In this document: positions 10,314-22,300 of the stretch, piece by piece | Layout of the letters: every line of letters begins with the position of its first letter | How positions within the stretch are numbered: position 1 is the first letter of the stretch | Source: Bemisia tabaci | Taxonomy: Eukaryota; Arthropoda; Insecta; Hemiptera; Aleyrodidae | Length of the DNA stretch: 64,000 bases | Reading direction: 5' to 3' | Assembly: GCF_918797505.1 (NCBI RefSeq) | Contig: NC_092795.1 | Span: 16,541,131-16,605,130 of the forward strand | The notes under the pieces: generated by a model | What the model saw: only the letters and a program-made list of their open reading frames with translations | Told to the model about the DNA's origin: nothing | The model's database searches: none | Program-made: the position numbers and the translations under genes

Positions 10314-10350
10314 ATGGGGAGAAAATTGTGTTCATTTTTGTGCATTTCTG
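10314..10350 (+). CDS. XPNPEP2: Aminopeptidase exon 1 (start codon, signal peptide n-region)
   Basis: 37 nt encoding MGRKLCSFLCIS plus one base, followed by an ideal donor gtaagt. Spliced to the next exon it reads MGRKLCSFLCISVILPLVLS, a textbook signal peptide, and the phase (1 nt + 2 nt) matches exactly. It lies 14 kb upstream, so it is inferred rather than proven. Confidence 0.7.
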
Positions 10351-13300
10351 GTAAGTCCATTTTATTTTTTTGCTCTGTTTCTTCTCTTTCCCCGGTCTCA
10401 CCCCCTTTTTTCTCTACAGTTTTTATTCTAAATAACTCTTACACAACAACCCTTGTCGAGAGGTGTAAATTTATTTTTATGATACGGATCAAATTTCAGA
10501 AATGCACTGCAAAATATTTGGAGTTCGACCAAATTCTCGGCCAAGTTACATTTGTATTGGGGAAAAAATTGTCCATGAATGGATCTAATTTTTTCAATAA
10601 TAGAGTAAAACTTGCATACTGTTTACAATTATTATATTGTTACTTTCGTTACTTTGTTTCATTATAATCCGCCATCGATTAATTCCAAAATTTTAAGTCA
10701 TACTTTTTAAATTTTTTACTGTTAAAGACCCACTTATTCAGAATTTTAAGTCCAATTTGTTATTGACACTGGATTTTGGAAATTTAGAATTGATCACAAT
10801 AAAAATCATATTTAAATAATCATTGTGCATTACCGTTTAAAGGATAGAAAATGTACAAAGAAGCATCGCACCAGCGGCATTTTCATCATGTATAAATGTT
10901 TTTCGTTCAGAGATATTTCCTGGTATCTCCGGAAAATCTACTCTTTATCAATGCTTTTCTTACCTACGATAACCGTACTTCGTACTAGATTTTTGTCTTG
11001 AAAAGTTAGCAGTACCTATATAATATTTTTCTTCTTTTTACAAATGAACGCTTTTTAAAATGACACCACCAACATTGTTACAAAAAACTCTTAAAAAAAG
11101 TTCGAAATTTCAAAGGATGATTCTATAATTAACCGTCAATACTTAAGGCTAAAAGTAACTCTTTTAGGTATTTTTTTAAAGTAAAATTTTAAGCAGGAGC
11201 AACGTCTCTTCTCCTCTTCCTTTTTTTTTGAAGCGAAACTCTCAAAAGATTTGCTCCAGTTGTTTGGATAAGTATCTACTTGTAATGTTTGAAAAGCGGT
11301 GTTGAAAAATGCTTCAGAATATTTGGTTTATATGTAGGTAAAAACGGAGGGGATCCTTCTTCCCTGACTTTTTCCCATCAGCTGGATTTCTCCCACGTTT
11401 TCCCCTTTGGGCTTTTCCTCGTACTGTTTGTATATTTTTTATTCTCCTATATACTGAGGTACAGCCCTCAGAGGCTCAAATGATCTTCCCGTTATGGGTG
11501 ATGTACTCATAAAAAACCTTAATTTTGAGTCACCAAGTCGCAAGTCATCTGGCCGAAAGAAAAAAGGTCCGTAGGCCCTAGCACTCCTTGCCAGTCCGGT
11601 CTTGCTACCTAATTTAAACGAGCATACTCACGAATTTTCAAGAGAAAGTGAGAGATGATCTCCACTGGATGAAAATAAAATGAAATATATGTAAGGCAGT
11701 TTTGCAACGTTGAAACGAGTAAGTATACGGCTGATTCTAGCTTAAAGCAGCACATTCGACGTTTATCAAAACATGTGCAATTTTCCAAAGCCCGAAACAC
11801 AGGACTCTCCCGGAAATGTCAGCGAAAACATAAAGACGCAAAGCGCCAAGACGCTAACGACTCAACGATTCGAGAGTAAAGGAGATGACATCAATGGTTG
11901 GCCGGTCAGCCGTATCGCAGAATATCAGTTTGATTACAGTAAAATCTATTTTATGGCGATGTCAACATGCAATAAAGGGTGTATCCACTCATTACGCGGA
12001 AAAATAGACTAGGAGGGGAGGGGGTAGGTGGAAAATCTGAAGGCGCTCGGGATGGTGTAGTGACAAGTCGGTAACCTTTTCTCGGCTCAAATACCAAGCG
12101 GAACACGTGTGCGGAAAACTGGGCCAAAGGAATCCGTTGACATTTCCAGTCCGGTGAGAAACTCCGTTGTCGGTGTGAGGATGGCGCTATGGCGCGCCGT
12201 CGGGGAGGGGGGGAGGGGGCAACTTGCTCGAAGGAAAGTAGAGAGCCTTCATTACAAAGAGGGTATGGACTTCTGACGAATGTGTTTCTGATATATGTTC
12301 AACAATCTTTTAGCTCCCCTGTAGAATTTCCAGAGTACACAAAAAATAAAAATTGGGACTACAATAATTGAAAATTTAGTTGCATCAACTCATACTATCG
12401 TGAATGGAGATGTTGCATGTGTGAGGGATTTGCGATTTGACAATTGATTCTTGTGTAAAAGTTTGCGAGAAACACGATGATGCCACTGGTTTTCTCTGAA
12501 ATCAACTCCCAAGCTCAAAAAAAGCTCTCAAGTTGAGGCTAAAATGGAGGGGATATCCCACGCTATCCTGAGAGTCCACCTCTACATCAAGACAAACTCT
12601 CCATGCAAAGATAGGGAGCAAATACATTGACAGGGTTGCCGTAATTTCAGTTTTAGAGTCCTCAAATGAGGTGGCAGCCCTGTCAATGTATTTGCTCCCT
12701 ATCTTTGCATGGAGAGTTTGTCTTGATGTAGAGATGGACTCTCAGGATAGCTTGGAATTTTCCCTCCATTTAGGCCTCAACTTGAGAGCTTTTTTTGAGC
12801 TTTGGAGTTGATTTCAGAGAAAACCAGTGACACCATCGTATTTCTCGCAAACTTTTACATAAGAGTCAACAGTCAAATTGAAAATCCCTCACATATGCAA
12901 CATCTCCATTAGGACTAGATTACTCTAGATGTCAATGGTGACCACTGTACTGTAACCACGTTTTTGATTTGGAAAGAAAAAAAAAAAATAGATTTCTTCG
13001 AGTTAATTCAATCTAGACGTTCCCCATGGCGACTTCTTAGCATTTTCTCCAGGGTAGGAATAGTCGGAGGCACAGTGAAACTAATGAGATAAATATTCGT
13101 GCATCGCGGTACGTCTTTTTGCCTACTCTAAAATTTAAAGGAAATTTTTCTTTGTCATACGCATTCGGCAGTCTCCAAATCAAACAGAGCTGATTGTGAG
13201 TAAGCGTTAAAACAAGCTATTTAAAACAACTTGGATCATCTGAGATCCAAAAACACTCATTGATTGTTGTTAAAAAATTGACTTATTTTAATGTGATGCG

Positions 13301-16300
13301 GCACTTCTTGATTCAAAGGAACACGGTGTTGCACTTGCATCAATACCGTCGCATGGCATGCTCCCACCAGGATTGAGCTGTGCGTGGGGCCTACCTTATT
13401 AGGCGAAGGCCGTCACAGTATAGCTTCAAGATCACTCATTTACGCAAGTAAGCTCATGCAACGCAAAGAAACGTGTTACGTTAACACTTGCCTAGGTCGC
13501 AAAAAGAGTTCTCGGATACGAATTTTTGTTTGCGAGCAGCAAGGAGACAAAACCAGGCAGTTCGTTTAAATACTTTATTCTGGAGGGCAAAATAAACCAA
13601 TGTACAAAGAGAGACAAATTCTATGAATACCTGCTTTATCTCGTTCTGATAATAGAAAAAAGGAGAACAAATTTCCCATTATCTTAATTGATAGGCTATG
13701 GGTAGGGTAGGTTTTGAAATAGTTTGAGTCCAATTTTTTTTTTTCGAGAGCTCTAGAATTTTACGAATGCAGCAACTTGTTTGATATCGACAACTGTAAA
13801 ATTCACCGCAACCATCCAAAAATTATAAAGAAAAATATTTAAGGAATATTTTTAGGAAGTACGTTTCCTACCTATCGACACATTTTTTCAGAAATTTTGC
13901 TCAACGGATGCCGAGCCACAATCGCATTCAGGATCTTAAAGCGGATTATACTAAATTAGTGGGCCTGTAGACCCCGTTACATCGATAAGTTTACTTTTTC
14001 AACATGCTCCCGAAAATATTGCAACGGTGATCGGTTATAAACATATCCGTAATCATGTCGATCTCGTAGAAAACAACCCGAATCCTGCATAGATACAAGT
14101 TTAGCCTTGACCATATTTACAATGTCAAGTAATGTGGAAATTCTGGACGAATGGAAGGGGGGGGGGAGGTTGGTTAAAAGAGAAAAAATTAATCGTTTCG
14201 AGAGGCAGCAGGGATCTAAAACGACAGTCATAAGAAAACAACGCACAGTCCACTAGACTGCTTTAGGAAATACGCGTGCTTCACTATTTTCTGAGTTGAT
14301 AGGTCATTGGGTCACGTCTGTTCAATGATGCCTGATTGTCACGAAAACTGAGGGAGACAATGATGTCTCTGTTTGTCACTTTGTGAGAATGGCCACGGAC
14401 TAACTAAATGCTATTATTTCGCTGAAAGTATGCTTTTATTTTGCGGGTGGCAGCAGTGTTGGACAAAGAGACGAAGGATGCCGAAAACATAAAATTTAAG
14501 ATTCGAGGATGATACGATGGCGGTGGGGAGGGGCATATTAAAAAATTAACGGGAGGCGATACAAGGAGTAAGGATGATAACGTATTCCCTCGAGTGCCTC
14601 AAGAGCCGAACATGATAAGATCGATACAACCGTAAATTAATGTCTTGGCGTCATAGGAAACCGCGCCCCTGCCGATATAGTCAACACGCAATGTATACAG
14701 AAGTCACTTGTTAATGACAATCGGAAAAGACTAATGAAATCTTCCTCCTCGACCAGGCACCTTCTCCCGAAATCTTGCCCTCGTTATCCGCTCTCTCTGT
14801 TTCTTGTTGCCGGTGGCGTGGTGTTCTTTGCGATTTATCGATTGATCTGACATTTAATCAATGGAAAAGGATCGATAAACAGGGTGTTCGCAACAAACAC
14901 CTTAAAATTCGATTCTTTACTATAGTTTCAAATGGAGTAATATCGAAATCTTCCTCCTCGACCAAGCACCTTCTCCCGAAATCTTGCCCTCGTTATCAGC
15001 TCTCTCTGTTTCTTGTTGCCGGTGGCGTGGTGTTCTTTGCGATTTATCGATTGATCTGCCATTTAAACAATGGAAAAGGATCGATAAACAGGGTGCGCTC
15101 GCAGCGAACACCTTAAAATTCGATTCTTTACCATAGCTTCAAATGGAGAAATATCAATAATAGACCATTCACGCTTTGCCACTATACAAGAGATCGTTAG
15201 TCATGTGATCCTTCATAGCTTTAAAGAATCCCTTTCGCCCTTTGGATATTTTCAAAAAATCGAAAAAAAAAATTACTTCTGCATCATCCTGTAGGATCCT
15301 CTTCTATTGGAACTGTGAATGCTTTGATTTATCACTAAAAACGATGAGAAAAATTTTGGAAAGAAAAAAGTCCTTACACTCTTGAAACGTTTGAATACAA
15401 AATCGGAAATTTTTGACCTAAATTCACACGGGGATGCCCAGTTTTGATAAAAAGGCAAATGAACAAAATGGATACAGGGTGACCCAGGGTTAAACGACCA
15501 GACTGCAGGAGCCTCACCTCCAAACTCCGTCTTCAAATTGAGATTTTGATTTTTTTAAAGATCATTTATGAATTCTGGGCATAAAAAGTACAGAGGAGTT
15601 CAAATTTTCATTAGATTTGGTTCAGAACCGTCGCAAAAATTCAGGCATAACGATTTACTTTCCGAAATGGGGGGGGGGGGGGTGGCGTAGCTCCGACTGG
15701 GGGCACTTTTGGAAAAAAAAAAAAAAACTTTATAAAACAAAAAATTCTTATTTTGACCCACAGAATGCGCTCCTGCAATTCGGCCGTTTTACCCTGGATC
15801 ACCCTCTATATTCGATTAAAAGACGTTTTACAAAGGAGCGTAGTAGTACTCGAAAAACTAACGTATTTCGTTAGTATTTTTACAGCACTGACGAAGTTCA
15901 TGAAACACACATCTTCCCGTTTGTGGCCTCGTCGATTGACAAATGCTTGATATTTACTTGAGGCACTGTCAAGTTCAGACGCCATTGCGTCTGCCAACTA
16001 GGTCTCCAAGTCCACTAATACCAAATGTTACTTATCCACTCTCACTGACGGTCATTGCATGAACTCACGTAGGGACCAATATTCTTCAGACGCTTGGGGG
16101 CAGAAAAAGCACACATGTTGGAATCGTACGGTATTCAACAGCTTCAATTGTAGTTATTTTCATTACGAATTAAGTAAATCAATTGAGGGGCTTGGAGGAC
16201 AAAGCGCATAAGTGCAGTTTTTGAAAAAATTGAGATGTTGATGATTTCAAGTGAAACTAGTCTTAATGCAAATTCTGTGAAAAATTATTCTCCAAATTCC

Positions 16301-19300
16301 AATTTTTAAGCATCAAAAAGTCGGTTTGAACTTTCTTTCCGCCATGAGGATCCATGTAATTTCGGAACTTTCAAACACGCATTTCTCAAAATAGCAAAAA
16401 CTGCACGTATGCGCTTTGTCCTCCAAGCCCCACAATTATTTTATAAAATAAAAAATACTGTGGAAATTCGTAACGTTGATTGAGATACGCGATTTTAGAT
16501 TTCATCCATCGATTTTTACAAATTACACCGCGGATCCATTTTTAGATTTCCCGTAGTTAGTGAGTTACTTTTTAGTTAATGAAATGGGTAAAAGACAAAT
16601 TGTCAAGGGCCGATTAATATATGGGGATTTGCTGTCAAGGAATTCCTGAAACGGAATGAAATCCTACAAATATATTCAACACAAATATGAAGAAAAGCGA
16701 TTAAAATGGAGTGATATAAATGAAAAACGTGGCTGAATAATTTTTTAAATAGTCAACTTGTATTGAAGGGCCTCATGGAACGACTATTCTGAGGAGGCAA
16801 ATCCCGCGGCACGTCCCACGATACACTCGTGATTGAAAGGACAAAAGAGAAAATTCTCTATTTTCGATCATGACCTCTAGAGGAGTAACCCGAGCGGCAA
16901 AATGAAAGGTCGAATGCAATATTTTTGTCACTTTTCGTGAATTTTTAAGGAAACGTCTCATCCCAGAATTATTGAAAGTATACGAGTATTTTAGGAAGAA
17001 TTAGTGTACTTACTTAACCGGCGCGAGCTTATGTCTATTACGCTCACCGAATAGACCGAGTTCATCAGAAAGGAACCAACCCACATTAAGTTGAAACTTG
17101 AGAAAAAGAGGTTTGAAGTTTTATTCCTGTTCAAGGCTCAATATAGAAAATAAACGTTAACCTCTCTCTTTACAAACTAATTTCTGTTTTTGGACTTTTC
17201 GTTTTTAGTAGGAGAAAATAAACGGTTAGTAAAACTCGGAAACATTCTTAACTCAATTGTTTCAAAAATGTGGGTTGGTTCCCTCCTGATAAACTCGGTC
17301 CAAATCATGCACAACCTGCTGTTGTGAGAGGAGGAGAAGGGCGACCGGTGTGGTGCGCCTTCATTTCTAGCAGATGCCAAACACATCGCGCGAACCCGCA
17401 TAACGCGGAAGTGACATCCCTTGGTTTCTTCCTCCTTACTTTCCTCAATTAGTGAGACATATATTTGCACTGGTTATTAAACTCGGATGAGATCAAGGCG
17501 GAAGAAACCAAGAGCGTCATTACCATGACGGATGACGTCACAAACCGAATTTTTCAAAATGTGATCTCTCGGTTGATATTGGACGTAGAAAGTTGCTGTT
17601 TGGACAGGCCACATTATTTTCAGCTGTTCTATAAGAATTAACCATTAAAACATGATTATGCATATGACCAGCGCAATTAACCCAATGCAATGGCTAATAA
17701 AATGTGACGCGGTGTATACATTGGAGAGAGAGAGGAAAAATAGACCCAACATTATCAGAGGGCAATCGATTAAATTCGATTCGATTCTAAAATGATAAAA
17801 TAACGAGACCGGCATATCTATTGAGGTAACCAGGGCAAATTTCCTCCCCGCGGCGTAGAGACCTATTTTCCAGATGGAGAAATGTAGAGGGTTGATACAT
17901 TGTTGAATAGATACCCAAATGGTGTCAAGAAAAACTTGGGCTCCTTGTTCTATTTCTGTGTTGGGTCGTTGTTACTAGGATGTGTTCACCTGCGGATATT
18001 TTGAAACCGAAGAGAAAACGGTTCGACCCGGAATTTTTTTCTTTCATGACTCCAAGTGTCCTATTTCAAGTTAAAAACACAAAATTTTAAAGTTTGATCT
18101 CGAGTTTGATTTTCAATTTTCAGGTTGAAAAAACAAAATTTTCATGACACCCAAGTGTCATATTTCAAGTTGAAAAAACGGAATTCCATGTATTTCTCAG
18201 CGATCTCTTCAGAAAAATCTGGAAAATTTATTTCTGAAATCTTCGACGGTTGTCTCCTTGTTTTCGAAAAATGAGCTCCGTGTTATTTTCCATAAAGGCC
18301 CTAGAAAGTTGGCATGCACCAGACGGATCAGCCAATCAGAGACGACTCGTAAAGGTGGAGGGGGGGGGGGGGTGCCACGCGGCCCGCAATTCATACTGTG
18401 GCTCTTGTTTTCTCTTTGATGGATATCCAGATGGTGTCACGGAAAACCAGTAGTGCTGTCATTTCCCGGAATAAATTCCGAAATTCGAACTTTTCCCGGA
18501 ATCTTCTGAATCCCCGGAATTTTTTCAGCTATTTTCGGAATTTCCTCGAAATTTGCGATTTTTCGCCAGTTTGACCATTTATTTAATCAAATTTAGGGAC
18601 TTTTAGATGAAATTTGATGATCATCGGAACTACATCCGGCCGTATTTCGGAATTTTTCCCCGGAAATTTTCTCGGAACTTTGGCAAATCGGAATTATTTT
18701 GGAATTTTTTGATAAAATATCTAAGCTTCAATAAAAAACTAAAACTTTGGAAAACTTTGCCTTCACATTTCATTTCTGCGCTGGGTCATTGTTACTAGGG
18801 AATGTTCGCCCACGGCTATTTTGAAACACGACATAGCACGGAGAGACAGAGCAGTAATTTTCAAGGTTCACCATCACATGGTGATTATCCAGCGACGGTC
18901 TGCTCCAGTAGAGGATTAGTATCGATGGATAAGAACGGTACCTTTTGCTAAGGAAGAAAGCCGTATGAACATTCGAGAGTTGCCAAATTTCCCCTCGATA
19001 AAATACAAATTTTTGATGAAACTTATCCACATTTTTCCTTGAAATTTTCAGATATTTTAGATTAAATTGCGCAAAAAGCTGTCTGAAAATTTTGGAAACA
19101 ATTATTCACAAATTTCCTAGCAATTTCGGTTTTTATCGCAGACAACTCGGCAACGTCTGAAGGCTCATACGGCGTTTTTCCTTAGCACGGCAGTACACCT
19201 CGGTGGAGCTCATCAATAAACGCGGTATCGGCTGTCATAAAACGAGTCGAAGGGGGCTTCGGTTTGTGAATGGGCGCTGGAATCGGCGGCGCACAATGGA

Positions 19301-22300
19301 TCGAGTCAATCAGAGATGTCGGACATGACACTTTTGACTAAAACTGCAACTTTTTATGTTTATTCCGTCATATTTTAAACTTTAAGGAGTGCCTCTTGAA
19401 GAAAATTTCACGAGGAAACCAATGAAACCACTTTTAGGACTTCAAAGTTTGATAAAGACGAAGTTATAAACATTTAAAGTTTGGGAATTTTGTCTCCTAT
19501 TGACTCGACCCACTGTGCGGCGTGGCGGCCGCGGTCGGCGGGGTGCGGCCATCAGGTGTTAAGCGTAATGCACTTTAAAAGTCGAATATCTCCGGAGCCC
19601 GGAAGTCGGCGGCCCGAGGGGACGAAGGAATGAAGGGATGAAGGGCCTCGGGAAATAGGTCGATCAAGGGACGAGCGTAATGGCAACGCCCTCGCCTTTT
19701 GTTGCCATTGTTCTCGCTATGCCTCGCCGAGATTTGATTGCCCAGAGCACTGATACGCGAAGAAATATGAATTTGTTCCGTGGGTCAAATCAGGGCTGAT
19801 TCTGATTTTGAGGAACGCGAAGGCCGATCCACTTCGAAAAGAATTATGGCACCCAATGGAGAATTTGCACACACATTTTTTATTGCTTCCTCTGGGAGTG
19901 CATAATGAGTTGCGTTCGGTCATGATTTTTTGGTCATGATTTGCCGGCATGGGCAAAAAAATAGATTTAAAAGTGAGAAAATGTGCCGTCTCGTGACGTC
20001 ATCTAGCGGCATTTCCCATTCAAACACATCGACGGTGTAAGTCGGAAATCACATAACTCGATTTTTGGCGGTTTTGAGTTAGCTGCAGAAATGAACATGG
20101 GCGTAGCTAGGGGGGTTCTGGGGGGGGGGGCCTGTCCCCCCCCAGAAATCTCTTGACCTCCCCAGAAAAACGGGATCCTTCATTCCTCACCCTCCCCCCG
20201 CTCTCTTCATCAAGAGAGGTGGTCCCATGCCCCCCCCCCCCAGAGAAATTTCCTAGCTACGCCCCTGGAAATGAAGTGTAGTAGATGCCCTTTACCTGCT
20301 GTCAAAATATTCCAGTCGAAAAAAATCTGGAAGTCACCTAAAAACGTAGAACTCAAAACACATATATATCGGCGTTAATTCGTTAATTAAAAATGATTTG
20401 TTTTTCTGATTCCACACTTAATATATTAGCTTTTGAATGGCTTACATTTCACACTAAACATTGAGCAGTTTGTTATAAGGAACCAAAAAAACGACGTAAC
20501 CGTTGTTAAAATAGCAAACGTAGATTGAATTTCCGCATTTAATAGAAGAAACATTTTATGAATGGAATATTTCGACTTAAAATCGCATTTTTGGCCTTCC
20601 TGAGAAATCAATGGAAGTTGCTTTAAATTCATTCCCGCAGATCTCACGACAGTACTTAATATGCAGAATAATGAGAATAGAGAAAATTTTCTTCTGAATA
20701 TACAGAAACCAGTAAAATTCGATCTGGGCGATGCGTTCTTGTTCGGTATAACTGTTAGATACAACTTCGAACTGCGGAAGATGACATTAAAACTCCTCTT
20801 AAAATGACCTTGACCATAAAAGTTGAGCAATACGAAGTCCATGATCATGAGTGGAGGATGCAGGGCGTGTTGCCTACGTCGGATGCACAATAATCAGTGT
20901 TGCCAACGTCATCATGGAAAGCAACATAGTCGACGTTCTAATATGTTTTCACTGTCAAAACAGGAGCTCAAAATGAGTGTGATACCAATCTATAGATGCA
21001 AGGTACCAACTTGCATATCGCTACCGCACCATCCTTGCAATCTATAGAAATGACTATCATTTGATATTTGATGATCCTCAATAATTTCTGATAAAAAAGA
21101 AGAGAGAGTTGCTGCTTTCTTGAGAACATAGGTTGTGACATTTAGGGTAGGTAAATTTGTTATCAGCGCGGACTTTAGCTTTCAAATGCAATGGTTATAA
21201 GTAGGAAGGGGTGGTAGTAAGGGGTTAAAATGTATTGCAACGTTGCTATGTTTCATTTGACAATGTATTCAGTCGCTCAAGGATAGTTGCAAATCCTCTG
21301 AATTTTTTTGTAAATTTTATATGATCAAAATAGTGTGACTCTTTGACTGGAGAAAATGATCGAGTTGTTGAATTCCTGCCCCCCCCCCCCCCTCCCCCCA
21401 ATGAAATGACTTTACTGGGTTTCTGTCAGTGTTCGAAACTCACTTTTGAGTTTCAGGAGCCATGTGGCGCATCAAGCTTGATTTTTAGGGGCCATTGAAG
21501 ATTTTTTAGGGGCTACATTCACTTTTTGCCGCGGTATATATCACAGCGCATTTAGTGAAAAGCTAGACGCAAGATGTTTTGGTTACAGAACTAGTAGCTT
21601 TGAGGGAGAAATTTCGACAAATCACTAAACAGAACAATTAAGATCCTTTTTTTTTTGTGGGAAGGGGGTAATTTTTTAGGGGCAACGTTGGCGCAGAGTC
21701 TTCATTTTTTAGGCGCCATCACCGATTTCTTAGGCGCATTTGGCGCGTTGGCGCCTGTGAGTTTCGAACACTAGTTTCTGTTAAACTCGGCCCGGATATT
21801 GATACAGTCTAGAAATTTGTTTAGATCTGCGCGCATCCAATAGAGGTGACAACAAGTAAATACTCGGCGTTATGGCGCGTGGCGGGTAATAATTGCCGCT
21901 GGTGGGCGTTATAGGTCGCTCGATCATAGCGTCGCTCCTCTGACGTAAGGGCTATTTCCACATGAGCCCCGGAACGCATCGGGTATTACGGAGCACAGGG
22001 TTCACATGGAAACTGAGTTACGCCCTTCCGTCAGTGGAGCGACGATAAGTCCCTCCGGCCTGTCGCGGCTGTTGCGAAGAGGAACCGAGGCCCACTCTTA
22101 TCCTTCCGTCTTACACCTGTTTTCAGTGGATTGTTCTACGAGACTCATTAGTATTTGGACAACTTTATGATCAGAATCAGCCAAACTCCACCATACGTCG
22201 CCTGATTTTCTCTCATATTGTATTCATTCAACACATCTTGCACGTGCGCAGAGATGGAAAATTTCATGAAATTTATTCGAATGAAATTTCACGTGTGAAA

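Noticed and set aside
14775..15116. 113-codon ORF with an internally repeated peptide
   Set aside because: The peptide repeat is just the 209-bp tandem DNA duplication read in one frame; there is no recognisable domain or splice context.
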